Shown: positions 34,746-46,738 of the stretch, piece by piece | How the letters are laid out: each line of letters begins with the position of its first letter | Position numbering within the stretch: position 1 is the stretch's first letter | Assembly: GCA_037043455.1 (NCBI GenBank) | Contig: JAWPHD010000128.1 | Span: forward strand, 62,001 to 126,000 | Origin: Cyrtodaria siliqua | Taxonomy: Eukaryota > Mollusca > Bivalvia > Adapedonta > Hiatellidae | DNA: 64,000 nucleotides | Reading direction: 5' to 3' | The notes under the pieces: generated by a model | Databases searched by the model: none | The model's input: only the letters and a program-made list of their open reading frames with translations | Told to the model about the DNA's origin: nothing | Made by a program: the position numbers and the translations under genes

Positions 34746-34969
34746 TGAGGAACAAAGTTTAAAATAATCAATAATGGTTTGATAACAGGCATTTGCATAG
34801 TTCCTGCACTGTTAGCAAAGTGTGTTTACAAGTAAACAAGTTTAAACAGTGAAAAACTTAAATGTATTCTGTCCAATGTTTGATGTTTACAAAGAAAGCA
34901 GAGATGTGTGTCAATCCAGCAGGTATTTGTCTGATTATATATTCATAATTATGATTATACACTGATCTG

Positions 34970-35060
34970 GGAACCAATAAATGTGGGAACCAGGAACCAA
35001 TAAATGTGGGAACCAATAAATGGGAACCAATAAATGTGGGAACAAATAAATGTGGGAAAA
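34970..35060. repeat. Short tandem repeat, GGGAACCAATAAATGT core
   Basis: Five to six copies of (GT)GGGAACCAATAAAT(GT) with length variants of about 12-21 bp. Confidence 0.85.
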
Positions 35061-35169
35061 TGTTACTGAGTTAATAAACAAATAACTTCAATCACATAAT
35101 TAACAACCTGGGATTGTAATATATCGTGGTCACATTACAGCCCAAATTCTGGCGCTATGTTCACATACC

Positions 35170-35459
35170 TTATATCCTCTAATAGTAGCACCAAGATGCT
35201 TTGGAAAATGTCAAGAGGACCCTCTTATAAAATAAAAAAACACATATATTTTTTTTTATTAGGGTTATACACTAGATCAAAGATTTATTGAATTTTGATT
35301 TTTGAATACAAAAGGTCGAAAATATATTGAATTATGAAGAAATTTTCAAAAAAAATAAATAATTATCATTTTTTTTTTTGTTTTTTTTGTTTTTTTTTAA
35401 AAAGGTTGGGCTGGGGCTCTTGTATTAGGGGAGGCACTCTTATAAGGGGAAATACGGTA
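35170..35459. mobile_element. MITE family E
   Basis: Left end TATCCTCTAATAGTAGCACC, right end CTCTTATAAGGGGAAATACG + GTA, preceded by GTATTAGGGGAGGCACTCTT. The AT-rich interior includes TTTATTGAATTTTGA, shared with 16221-16422. Poly-T runs near 35370-35398. Confidence 0.7.
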
Positions 35460-35937
35460 AATGTTAATTTATTGTTGAACTTAATAAACTCATTTGCGTA
35501 GCATCATATAATTTTTGCCGACTCATTTAGTAAATTCAATAATAAGCAAGCGCTCATATAAGATCCTCTATATAATTACAATAATGCTTTTGAAACTGCG
35601 GAAATCGATTGAGGTTTTTTCTCCTCATTTTTGCAAGAACGGCACAATACAAGTGTGTCTACAGTTTTATAACTACTTTATAAACATTAAAACATTTTAA
35701 ATGGTCGCAATTAAGAAACAGCAATAAATTAAATGCAGTTTAGGATTATGTTTTATTAAAAGAAATACGACTAGATGACATTTCCAAGAACATTATATCT
35801 TTGGTTTGTTTACAAACCATAAACTGCATATGTCGCATATGTCGCGGAATTGCACCATACAGTATTTGTCATAAGATGCACGTGCCGTAATTACCCGCCA
35901 AAACCTTATCAACAAGTTCCCTTACTTTGTCTTTGTT
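35460..35937. other. No gene seen
   Basis: AT-rich, apart from CATATGTCGCATATGTCGCG near 35827-35846. Nothing recognised. Confidence 0.35.
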
Positions 35938-36118
35938 TTGGCGGGGCGTATGTGCCCGAGTGGTTAGAGTTTCTGACTTGAAATCACTTGCCTCTCACCG
36001 CAGTGGGTTCGAGACCTCATGGAACCAGAACTCTTTTATGTGAGGAAGAGCAGGTGGCTTGCGGAACATCGGTGGTTCTACCCGGGTTAAAAATTGTGTC
36101 CTAAAAGTGTCCCCCTTT
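35938..36118 (+). mobile_element. SINE D, 3-prime truncated
   Basis: Head with A box TGCCCGAGTGG and B box GGTTCGAGACC, then GTGAGGAAGAGC and GGTGGTTCTACCCGGGTTAA, colinear with 12288-12549. The match stops near TGTCCCCC. Confidence 0.8.
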
Positions 36119-36340
36119 CTGAATTATTAAAGCACTCTGGTTCTAAATGGGGCTATTATGTTAATCTTTGTTGAAACATGTTACACCCATTCCTTTCATA
36201 CGGTGCACTGCAAGCTTTTCAAAAATATTCATTGTTCCAATGAAACGTGCAGATGTTAAATAAAATTTCTTGAAGAAACATGTAATAATTAGCAGGTTAT
36301 TTATAAAAGAATATTTTGAGGTTTCAAATTGCAACATTGT

Positions 36341-36779
36341 TTAACCCTTAATCCACTAAGCACGACTATAATAGCCTTTGCGTCCATTGTAAACCTAGCC
36401 GGCCAGTTTATATTACTACCATATCATCCCTTATTTTTTAATAGTTTTATCTTTATATATTTACATTAATTTTTAATTACTACTTAATTTTTTCATCTTT
36501 CGTCTTTTTTTGCGCACAATATGACCTATTTATGTGTCAACTCGCAGGCTGGGTTTACAATGTCGGGCTCGGACACGATAATGAAAAACTTTGTCAGCTC
36601 CATAACCCTCTCCCCCTGAAGCAAATCTCAGGAAACTTCATAGGTGAAATGCCTGTGATGAGAGGATGACCCTGCTGCTCAGTCATTTCCCCCAAAACGC
36701 CCCTTTGTCACATAAATGGAATGGTCTTAATTCAAAGAAAGAACAGTCCATTATATATATGTAGGGGGTTAAGGGTTAA
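36341..36779 (+). mobile_element. piggyBac-like MITE (family G) carrying insertions
   Basis: Perfect outer ends: TTAA-CCCTTAATCC...GGGGGTTAAGGG-TTAA. The first half runs to GTAAACCTAG. A family C retroelement piece (36402-36537) then interrupts it, and CTCGCAGGCTGGGTTTACAA resumes the MITE hairpin arm. About 100 further non-family bases (36560-36665) follow before the standard right half. 439 bp instead of about 195. Confidence 0.85.
36402..36537 (+). mobile_element. Retroelement tail (family C) inserted in a piggyBac-like MITE
   Basis: GTTTATATTACTACCATATC to TGCGCACAATATGACCTATT + TATGTGTC matches 25307-25440 almost base for base. It lacks the terminal AAAACACCATTC tail and has no clear TSD, so recombination or deletion after insertion is possible. 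Confidence 0.8.
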
Positions 36780-37689
36780 CTGCCTATAAATAAAGAAGAT
36801 ACAATGGTGTTGCAGTGAAACCTCGATTTGTGAAACGTATTTCATACTGCAGGCTTTACAAAATCTTTTGGTTAGGAAAATCGATGCTTGTGTAAACTTC
36901 TTTTAAATTAAAAAATGCATGCACACACATGTGGCAGATGGGAGGGGTATTGGTATCTTTTCATTTGATAGGAATCTTATCAAGTGATAAATATCAGTCT
37001 GCTTGGTTTAAGTTTGAATTGAGGAACCGTGATTGATTTATGGCCACCGTTGCTAAATATTTTATGGCTATAGTGGTATTATTCATGCTTTGATATATTT
37101 TGATATTTTTGATGACTGTAAATCAGTGGGAACACCTGCACGTGTTTGGGGTTTGATATATTTGATGCTGGAGTTATAAATCATAATCTATATGAGTTAT
37201 GTTTCTCTAAAATGTATTGCACATATTATTTTTATATATAAAAGGCGTCCAACTGGGTTGATAGTAAACATATCTATGGCAGAATAAAATTATGTGTGAT
37301 TATTTCTAATTCTGTCGAATGTTTGAAGCTTTTTAAATTTAAAAAAAATCTGCCCTTTATCCATAGAAAAAAATACCTGCTCTAGCGTATAATCACTAGT
37401 AAACCGATTTCTGAATATACACTTAGAGGGCCTCTGGTAAGATTAGGAGTTTTACTGACTGCATGGGCTACCCTCTTAAAGTTAAGTCTTCCATTCAAAT
37501 CAGTCTAATAAACTCCACCATTTCGTAACCGAATTCTGAAAAAAAAAGATGGCCGTTTTTCAATACATTATGCACCATTCCATAAAATTCACAAAAATCG
37601 GATGTTTAATTGTTTTCAGATGTAGTTTCTAGTAAAACAGATATGCTAGCATGAGTTAAGTCCCTTTTTCAAGTTCCACTTCCCTAACT
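36780..37689. other. No gene seen
   Basis: AT-rich; nothing recognised. Confidence 0.35.
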
Positions 37690-38155
37690 AAGGTTGTGAG
37701 ACTGGATTCACCAGATCTTGGTTATTGGCAGCTTTATTAATATTTTCTTGAAATACTTCATATTTGCGATATAAATCTTAATTTAATAACCATTGTCCCT
37801 TTCCAGTCACACTTTCCTGAGTAAGATTACGATTCAAAGCTATATGCACAATATATACTTTTTTAAACAAAGGCCATACGGAGTCATATTATTGACGGCT
37901 TTATAATATTTTCCAAAAATACTTCATATTTGCGATATAAATCTTAATTTAATAACCTTTTACCCCTTCACAAGTTCTTTTTTCGAGTCACACTTCAGGA
38001 GTAAGGTTACGAAGCTGTATTCACAATATATACTTTTTTCCAATCATATAAGATATGTTATTGACGGCTTTAATTAATTCTTCCAGAGATACTTCATATT
38101 TTCAATACAAGTTTTTCTTTCAATAACCTTTTCTGCCAATCAGTGAAAATAAGCT
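37690..38155. repeat. Diverged tandem repeat, three units of about 166-170 bp
   Basis: ACTTCATATTTGCGATATAA recurs at 37755, 37921 and (diverged) 38091. Each is followed by TTAATAACC and a TCACACTT..GAGTAAG block and preceded by ATTGACGGCTTTA-type sequence. Divergence suggests an old triplication. Confidence 0.85.
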
Positions 38156-39055
38156 GAGCAAAACATAAAGGTACCGTTATTATAAATCGGGTTTTAATCT
38201 TAAGTACAGTTATTTAAACTTTTCAAGTATTTGATATATGGGTATATTATTTAAAGAGGTCCTTACAATGGAAATTCATTTTTGAAAGGTAAAATTAATG
38301 AATAAAGAATGCTTTTCCAAAAATGTGTGATTTGACCTCCATTTCACACTCATTTTCTTGATGACAGTTAAAAAAAAAAGGGAAGGATCAATATGAAGTA
38401 ATTAACGTCATTTTCTTCATTTTTTCGTTAATTTGGTAGCGAAAGTCTCGACAGATATCCGATATGTGAGTCATTAGCTCGTAAATTAGAAAACAAAAGA
38501 ATGCGTCAGTGCAGAAGAATCGCTGCTTTAAATAGATTAGACAAAAAGAAATGGAATCTCCAGTGTGTGGGTGCATTGCTCTCCTCGAAAGTGGATAGTT
38601 TCTCAACAATCTGCCTTTGTTCTCTGTCAGCAGGCAAAGTAATCAACAAAACAAACTAACAACACAATACTTCTCACAGTGTTGTGTCTAGAAATCCCTG
38701 GGAACAAAAAATGTGTGAAGAGATAAAAACGCTAATGAATAAATTAAAAAGTTTGTTTTCTCTGTTAAAAAAATAAAATTATGACTTGCTCGTTGCCTGA
38801 TATTATAATTATTCTATTGAATTCATGATCTAGTAGCATTTTTAGGCAATCTGTACGGATATGTTTGATTTTTAGTGGTGCAAACAAATTATTCTAGGGG
38901 ATAAAATGATGGCACACTCCACATAAGTATAACTGGCAGATACAGAAACTTATTTTAGGGAACGACGGTCCAATGAATGCATTTTGTGTATACAGTTTAC
39001 GTACAGTAATTTGGGACCTAGGTCGCTCATTTTACTTCATTTCATCTTCTGCAGT
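38156..39055. other. No gene seen
   Basis: AT-rich; a 73-codon minus-strand frame at 38388-38609 has no recognisable domain. Confidence 0.35.
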
Positions 39056-39322
39056 GGCCTAATGGTATAGCATTACTCATAACCTAAAGATTTCCAGTTG
39101 TTTGAGATGCAGTTCGGAAGATTACGTCGTCAAGTTGCATTGTTTGGCAGAAGGGATAACCGAGCAGCCCCATAAACAATCTATTCTCTGAGCATGTGAT
39201 TTTTTTTTTTTTTCGATAACAGCAGTACTTTAACTGAGAATAACTGAGATTTCTTTTTATTCTCTCTCTACCTCTGTGAGCATCTCTTTATAAACTGTCG
39301 ATGAGACATTAAACAATCCCCA
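39056..39322 (+). mobile_element. Possible tRNA-derived SINE, eroded
   Basis: A-box-like AGTGGCCTAATGG, weak B box in GTTTGAGATGC, and an end GATGAGACATTAAACAATCC that resembles the TTAAACA 3-prime motif of the other SINEs. The match is weak. Confidence 0.4.
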
Positions 39323-39328
39323 CGTAAG

Positions 39329-39676
39329 TTAAAGGGGCACGCGGCAATCCCGAAGTATTTATAGAGCATTAAAACTACATCTCGATTTATTAAAGCCGTC
39401 ATTTTGACATTAAACCTGCCTGCAAACGATTATATACCAATAAATACCAGTGAACGGTAATAAATTTTGACTTTTTTTTCATTATTCTATCATATGATGG
39501 TTTAAATACATTTATATATCACAGCAATATAATCAACATATAGTATTATGTAAAAAAAATAAAATAGTTTAGATTTAAACTACTTAAATATAGTTATTAA
39601 TAATGATTCGTAAATCGTTAAGTTATTACTCGCATGACGCTTAAAAAAAAATCAAGATTGCCGAGTGATTGTTTTG
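39329..39676. mobile_element. MITE family F
   Basis: Left end TAAAGGGGCACGCGGCAATC, right end ATCAAGATTGCCGAGTGATT + GTTTTG. Interior blocks CTCGATTTATTAAAGCCGTC and ATTTTGACATTAAACCTGCC match the family. Confidence 0.75.
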
Positions 39677-40264
39677 AATGAACAACAGTAAAACTCCATT
39701 CGTCTTTATACAATTTATGCAAACTAAGGTATTTTAAATTTATGATAGTACGACTCAGCAATATCCATAACAATTTGATCCTAACATAGATTCTCAGAAT
39801 CTGTTCAAAAGACTTATTAATAAATGACTTGATCAACATAGAATCAAATTACTGTCAATTGGTGTTACATCAAAGATGTGTTCTCATCAGGTGAAAACAG
39901 AAAAATCCTTTCAGTTTGTTTAATCAGTGTGATTTAGAAGATTTCTGGATGAGATTAAAGCTTCTAATGACACTGATCAGACTTTAATTATAAAGATAAG
40001 AATTCTTTATTTGGTTAGTTCGGAAGGTTCTACCTGATGTCAGAGTGTACATTTACAGATTCTGAGATATATATATTATTTTGTATAACCAGGAATTTAT
40101 ATTTCATAGGGCCCTGGAATCTGTTGTTTGTATATCACCCTTCCATTGATAATGCTTTCTTAATTATAAATTTATTGCGTCCAGGTAAAAAAATGATAAT
40201 TAACAATGGGCTGGCATTTATAAATAAATACGTAATGGGTTACTGGGTTATTTTATATATTATA
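39677..40264. other. No gene seen
   Basis: AT-rich; nothing recognised. Confidence 0.35.
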
Positions 40265-40665
40265 TTATTATAGAGTATTTATATCAATGGAAGCTCAGAT
40301 GAGTTCGAAAACCTGCCAGATCGAAATAGTAACACCAGAGTTATGGCACTTGTTTTGCTGAAAAAGGCCATATTAAGCCTTGTTTACACTCTAGCACCTT
40401 CATTTTGTACTTGATCTTTAAGAAACTTTACCAGTGTGTTTATATCAATGAAAACTCAGATGAGTTCGAAAATCAGCCAGATCGGACTAGTAACACCAGA
40501 GTTATGGCCCTTGTTTTGTTGAAAAATGCTATGTTAAGCCTTGTTTACTCTCTAGCACACTCTAGCACCTTCATTTATTGTTTGATCTTTACCAAATTTT
40601 GCCAGACTGTTAATATCAATGAAAGCTTGCACAAGTCCTCAGGCCCTCTTGGGCCTCTTGTTGTA
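40265..40665. repeat. Tandem repeat, about 165-bp unit, two and a half copies
   Basis: TTTATATCAATGRAARCTCA + GATGAGTTCGAAAA, CCAGATCG, AACACCAGAGTTATGGCMCT and TTAAGCCTTGTTTACWCTCT recur in order. The third, partial unit ends in CCTCAGGCCCTCTTGGGCCT + CTTGTT. The 111-codon frame at 40405-40740 lies across it and is not credible as a gene. Confidence 0.85.
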
Positions 40666-41059
40666 ATAGTTATAATAATTATGACATTACATAATTATTT
40701 TTTAAAAGCTTTTTATTTTTTGCTTAATATCGTTTATTAGGTAATAAAGTTTGAAATGACAGCTTGTATGATATATTGTTTTTTAAATATGATGTTATTA
40801 AGATTCTTGAAAATGGCTCCATAATGCATACCCTTGAATGTTTAACCAAATTTCAGTTTTAGATTCCTCAGGGTCTTTAAAATATCATTAATCATGCTCT
40901 AGCAAGATTAACTCTTTTCTGGAGGTTTGAATGACAATAGACTCCATGACCCCACTGCTAATCAGCTAATCAGGTAATTACCATCTACATCCAAACGCCC
41001 AGCAAGGGATGCCATTAGCAATCTTGAGTGTCTATCGGAGAGCTGAGACTTGATGAGGC

Positions 41060-41125
41060 TGGATATATCTGCGCTGTAGTGCGATACTTCTGTGCTGCGG
41101 TGCGATATATCTGTGCCGTGGTGCG
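41060..41125. repeat. Short GC-rich tandem repeat, about 22-bp unit
   Basis: Three copies of ATATCTGYGCTGYRGTGCGA with small changes. Confidence 0.75.
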
Positions 41126-41239
41126 CAGTCGGACGCGAGGGACCCAATCTTCTGAATGATTGAATCTGATTTTGATATTGATCAATTGTAATCCTTCTCT
41201 CACTCGGTCTGAGAGTTGGATACTGAGGCTGAGTGAGTG

Positions 41240-41492
41240 TGTCATACTGGGTACCCTACCAAAGTACCCTGGTTATATTATATGGTACCCTCCATGTAAT
41301 GTTACGCGGCATAGAGAAAATACAGTTTGTGGAATACATCCAAGGCATTGCTATTGCCGTGATTTTGTAAACTACTTTGATGATAGGTAGGTACGTTCTC
41401 CGGTGTATAATTCAGTGAGGCAGGGTGCTTTAGAGGGTACAGTATAAGGTAGGGTACTTTGGTATGATACCCTGTATGGCATTAAACCCTAC
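41240..41492. repeat. Possible foldback
   Basis: TACTGGGTACCCTACCAAAG + TACCCT on the left is answered by AGGTAGGGTACTTTGGTATG + ATACCCTGTAT on the right, about 200 bp apart. A separate TGGTACCCTCC / TAGAGGGTACAG pair lies inside. Confidence 0.55.
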
Positions 41493-43083
41493 ATCAGTTT
41501 TTTCTTCATAAACCATGGTACTTTGATAATAACTTATGGTATTGTCTGTCTGTTGATAAGAATAAATACTAGTACCTGGACGGTTGCTCATTACACGTCA
41601 GAGGGAAATGAGTTACAGTTATTTCTACACAACCTTCAGTTCTCTCAACTTTATTATGCCCTCTTGTGTCATTAGTCTATGATTCGTCTCTGATCATAAT
41701 GGAACCTCTGTCTGCTTCTATCCTGTATCTCTTTTATTCATCTCGAAAATATGCTGTTCACAAGTGAATCATTCAGTTTTATTTCAAAGCGCTTCTTATT
41801 GCAGCTGGCAATGAGTTGCATTGAGTTATTATTTCTAGTAATATTACACATCAAAAACAATTCTATGAAATGCCATGTCAAGAAAACGCTGTAGTTCAAT
41901 TTACGTAAACATAAAATTGACGAAGTTAATGACCCGTAAAATTCAGTCATTTGTAAAACTGTTAATAGGTAATTGAGCTATATTACCCAATAAACAATTA
42001 TTATCCAAGTTCATTGTAGTACTTTCCTTTGAATCAGAGCTAAATACAAAATGTTGACGACTTTGTAACTTTTCCTTCAGCCAGGAAGATAACAAAGTAC
42101 ATAAATTATCTTCTCCTTTTCTAACAAAAAACACAGTCTTCTAAAAATGCCTCATTATCTGCACTATTTAAGAGCCTGGGGTGCTTAAAAGAGCCATATC
42201 TCTTAAAAAGGATCACATGATCAGTAGCAAGTCACATGGTCAGGAGCAAGTCACATGATCAGTGACTAAATCTGATTTCAGATAGAGAAGAGCTCATTTA
42301 TCATCTGGATGAAGGGTATAATGAATATGAGATGAAAGTGATAGCCTGCTATGATTGATGCTGAATCAAAAATGTCCGCCAATATCATCACATGCTTATT
42401 ACCATGGAAATGTGATCCTAGTGATCTTGGGGCTTGTCAAGATGTGTTGGATTGAGGTTTTCAGACTTCTGCGTGATTCTGATCTGTCTGTCCAGTCACT
42501 ACAAACAAGGTCACTGATGCTATGTAACATTAGTAACACAAATCTGAAACAGTTTATAAACTTGTATCAGTCTGTACTTTCCCAACATTGCAAGCAGAAT
42601 CTGAAATAAAATAAAATCCACAAAACAGAAGAAAATTGCAGAACCAAAGACCATTTCAAATAAAATTTGAACTTAAAATAGTCTTCATAGTCTTCAGGTA
42701 TTAATTGAATGCCAGCACTTGGCCTCTTGTAAAGCTTATAGTAATTGCTTTGTGGTTTCAATGAATTTTTTTTTAATTTATTTTTTTAATATTCTTATAT
42801 ACATGATCATCTTTGTGTTATACCTACATGTATATTGCCTATTAATGCTGCCTGGTTTGTTAGAGAATACAGCCATTGCGGGGATTTCTTTATTGGCACG
42901 GTCTTGTTTTATTGGGATGACAACCAAGAGTGAGGTTTTGGTACATCCTAGCACCTGGTTTAAACTCCCAGTGGCGTTTTTGCAACTCACCGTTACATGG
43001 TGGTTCTCCTATTGTCAACCCTTTTATATTTATCATGTTGCATTGTTAGCTTTATCCTTGTAATTGTTGTTTGTGTTGTACTG
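41493..43083. other. No gene seen
   Basis: A CACATGRTCAGGAGCAAGTC-type short repeat occurs three times at 42206-42262. The frames here (for example 42719-43063) show no domain. Confidence 0.35.
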
Positions 43084-43376
43084 TTATAATCCCTAATATA
43101 TGCCCACTCCCGGGGACGTAACATTTTTGAAAAGGGTGGCGTTTATTTGAGACCAAAAATACATAATTTAACTTTTAAATCAGACGTTATTTAATGATTT
43201 TCTTTATCAAGAAAACCAAAGTCAGCCTGTCGATCTTAAGTTATCTAGTGATTTTGTGTGTTCCATTGTGAATGAAACTTGCATCTTTTGGTAAGTTTAA
43301 AAAATATATATTTCTAAAAAAATAAAAAGTGGGAGTGGAGGGTGGGCAGGGGGCATTTATTAGGGATTGTACGGTA
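43084..43376. mobile_element. MITE family E
   Basis: Left end TATAATCCCTAATATATGCC + CACTCCC; right end GGGGGCATTTATTAGGGATT + GTACGGTA. The arms diverge from the other copies but keep the same design and the terminal TA. Confidence 0.6.
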
Positions 43377-43436
43377 TACATGTTTTTGGTTGACTGTGTT
43401 CTGTGAATGCTACATTTCATGTTCTAAATTAATAGA

Positions 43437-43532
43437 TAGATTTGTGAGTCTGTGGACTGGTTGTATGTTTTGTGAGTCTGTGGACTGGTTGTATGTTTTG
43501 TGAGTCTGTGGACTGGTTGTATGTTTTGTTTC
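43437..43532. repeat. 29-bp minisatellite, three copies
   Basis: TTTGTGAGTCTGTGGACTGG + TTGTATGTT in three near-identical copies. Confidence 0.92.
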
Positions 43533-43831
43533 TGGTTGAGTGATAAAAATTAATGAAACTCTGGGAAATCAAACATCTCTGCCTCATCCATCATCATTGA
43601 CTGATACAAGTCTACGTCCTTGGCTGATACAAGTCTACTCCTTGGCTCCTTGACCAAGTATTTACTCTGCAGTACAACTGACGATGATTGATCACCTAAA
43701 TATAACTGACCACAAAATATAATAAAAACAATTATTGGTTGCTATGGCAATGAAATGAAAATCTGAAGTACTTTTAAATTATATTTTGCCATATGTTATC
43801 TTTTAATGGTTCAGTTGTTGGCATTATTTTT

Positions 43832-44424
43832 TTATTTTTTTATTTTTTTGCTGGGATACCATGGATTCCAGCTAATTTCTGGATGGATGTTGTCGGATTT
43901 TTTTTTCTTTAATTTACAAACATGATGATTGAAATATAAGTTTTTTATTTGGCAGATGAAACACATATAACAGGAACTAATGCTGTAGCATTCTGGGTAA
44001 ACAGCTTCATTAGCAGGAAAATAAACCCTGATCGAGGTGTCAGTGAACCAAGTAAAATCCGAAAGTTGCCAGAAATAGATAAGGAAATAAATATTTTGAT
44101 GAGGATGAATGCACCACAGAGTCAAATTTACACCTGTAGCACTGAATTTCCGGATTTTTTCTCTGACCACTCTTGTTTGTTAAATACAGCCCATTTTACT
44201 CTCATTAACAAGGGCAGTTATTCACTTATGCCACAAGGGGAATAACTGGTTATGCCCATATCAAACGGGATACCGTTATTATCATAATCTGCAGAAACAG
44301 TAGAAGAACCTTCCATGTCTGAACAATATATTATTTGAAATAAATTAATAAAGTATGTTAATAAACATTTAAAAGGAATGTTACTAAAGTTTGATGTCAA
44401 CATTAGATGTGGCAACATGTATTT
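43832..44424. other. No gene supported
   Basis: Overlapping frames of 112 (minus) and 98 codons (plus) occur here, but neither has a recognisable domain and they are antiparallel shadows of each other. Confidence 0.3.
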
Positions 44425-45008
44425 AAAATAGCAGCAGCAGTGATATTAACAACAATAGTAGGAGTTGCAGCAGCCAAGTTAACAATAGGTATACAGCAAT
44501 GTAACAATTAACAATGTTACTGTAAAAGCAATAAACAGTTTCAACAACAGAAAAAAACACCAATGGCAGCTGTTACAGCAGCACTGATGACAATAACAGC
44601 AACAGCAACAGTAGCAATAGCAGCGGCAGTAATAGCAACAGTAAGTCAGTAGCGAAAGTAACAGCAGTAGCAGCAACAAAAGTAGCAACTCTGATGACAA
44701 CAACATAAACAGTAACAGTGGTTCAATTTTAAAAACATTTACAGCAGTAGCAACAGAAGCAGCAACAGTACTAACAATAGCAGTAGCAATAGTGGTAGGA
44801 AGTCAGTTGAAACAGTTACTGCATTAGTAGAAACGACAGCTACAGCAATAGTAGCAGCAGCAGTTATGACAACTACAGCAGCAGTAACAGCAGTAACAGC
44901 AGCAGTAGTTGCACCAGTAGCAGCAACAACGGTAGCAACAGTAGAAGAAAGTCAGTAGCATAAGTAGCAGCAACAGCACTAATATGACAACTGCAGCAAC
45001 AGCAATAT
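44425..45008. repeat. CAG/CAA-rich degenerate trinucleotide tract
   Basis: About 580 bp of (CAG)/(CAA)/(TAG) triplets with ACAGTAGCAA and TCAGTAGC interruptions. An imperfect higher-order unit (AAGTCAGT + AGC/TGAAA...) recurs near 44643, 44799 and 44949. Minus-strand frames read as Leu/Cys/Tyr runs and are artefacts. Confidence 0.92.
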
Positions 45009-45019
45009 AGGATCAGGCT

Positions 45020-45178
45020 CAGTCATTCAGAAGCATCAACATCAGCGTTGACTGACTGTAAGCCAATCAGGATCGGTCATACAGACGCATCAACATCAGT
45101 GTTGACTGACTGTAACCCAATCAGAATCAGTCATACAGAAGCATCAACATCAGTGTTGACTGACTGTAAGCCTATCCA
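45020..45178. repeat. 54-bp minisatellite, three copies
   Basis: GCATCAACATCAGYGTTGAC starts at 45033, 45087 and 45141, giving a 54-bp period. Each unit ends in TGACTGTAASCC and CAATCAGRATCRGTCATACA. Confidence 0.93.
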
Positions 45179-46489
45179 TCATGAGGCACATGCACTTGTG
45201 AAGGCTGTGTCAAGAATCATTAAGATGGGGATAGATAGGGACCCAGGCTGATTTATGACCTGCAGTTGCAATCTCATCAAGCAGCTATCAACACTTGTAA
45301 ATGTAAATACATTATGCTTATTGATGCCTATTACTCCTGAAAAAAAGAAGTAATGTATTTGGGTTAAAACTAGATACTTCAATTATATTAAATGAACTGA
45401 ATTATAGATGGTTATTAAATGAACAGAATTATAGATGGGAACACATAAAACATGGCTTGTGATTTTAGTTGTATGCCCCACAAAATTTGAATATTGCATT
45501 TTGAATTGCTTCAGTTATAAATGATCAGAATAACAATGGAACCACTTGTGAGTTGAGTTCAGTTGTGAGAATGCCAACTTAATTACATTCCATAAAAATT
45601 GCAAATAGTATTTAGTTAAAATGCTAGAGCTATAGTTATATTTATGTTATGATAAGCAATAAAATAATGTGTTTATCAGTGAAATAAAAGTGTTATTTCA
45701 CACTGTGGGATATAGAGTTTTATTTCCACAGTAGCTGCCGGGACTACTTTTTTAATGTACAACCAACACAAATGCATGCACAGTAACACAAGATATTCCT
45801 AACATTATACTGTTAAATCTACTGTTTATTTAATTACTTTCTTTCTGTGACGTTAATGGTTTCAAAAAAGCGTGTGTAAAACGGTTTAGTTACTGAAATT
45901 GCTTAAATAATTGTCTGTAAAATCGTAAAATAAAAAGAAAATTTGTTGTTTTGTCGTGAATAACATACATAATATTAATATCAATTTTTTTTTATGGGTG
46001 TTGTACACTACAATTGGAACAATGGAAACAGGAGGGGAAACATGGTAACAGAAAGGAAAAGTAATTATACTTTGGTGCCATTCTGGACTTTAAAGATTCT
46101 TTTTTAAATCTGAAAAAAATATGCCTTTACTTATCATTAAAATCCCGGGAGGCCTCATAACAGAGAAAAATTATACACATTTTTTGTTGGTGCTTGGGTC
46201 TGTCAAAATTGATATATATAGTCCAGATAAGGCTGCAGTGATTAATGGCCCTGTGTATTTGTATGATTCTGAACCTGCCTTTCAGACATCTGCAAAAGTA
46301 ATTACATTTGGTATAAAAAATGGTTATCAATTCATTGTATTTTTTTTGTTTCCATTGAAACCACAATCATGCAGTCTTTCCCACAATTATCAAAGATAGG
46401 TTGTAGAAAATTATAAATGCGTGTGAATATCTGAATGAGACACATAGCTGTCTTGAACTAATTCTTGAACATTAAAATTAGGACCTTGA
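45179..46489. other. No gene seen
   Basis: AT-rich; a short TTAWATGAACWGAATTATAG duplication lies at 45387-45436. Nothing else recognised. Confidence 0.35.
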
Positions 46490-46738
46490 GATACTTATTC
46501 AGTTTCATTGGATTTTAAAACTGTAGGTAATGAAATTAGAACAAAATCGAGAAAAATAACTTTTTTTCCCATTATTTTACGTTTCACTAAGTGAATGGGG
46601 AATTATAGCCAACATTAAGTAATATGCCAAAATAATTTGTTTTTAACTATTTAAAAATATTCTAAATATTCGATTTGTGTAGGAAAACCATCATGGCGCC
46701 ACGTTTTTTAAGAAATGTATTGCCGTGTGTTACATTAA
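46490..46738. mobile_element. Possible MITE family F, eroded
   Basis: ATGCCAAAATAATTTGTTTT, TGTAGGAAAACCATCATGGC and a right end ATTGCCGTGTGTTACATTAA resemble the right half of family F. The left end is not recognisable. Confidence 0.45.

Noticed and set aside
40405..40740. 111-codon frame
   Set aside because: Lies across a 165-bp tandem repeat that also occurs in the other frames.
44479..44706. Leu/Cys/Tyr-rich minus-strand protein
   Set aside because: Translation of the CAG/CAA tract.
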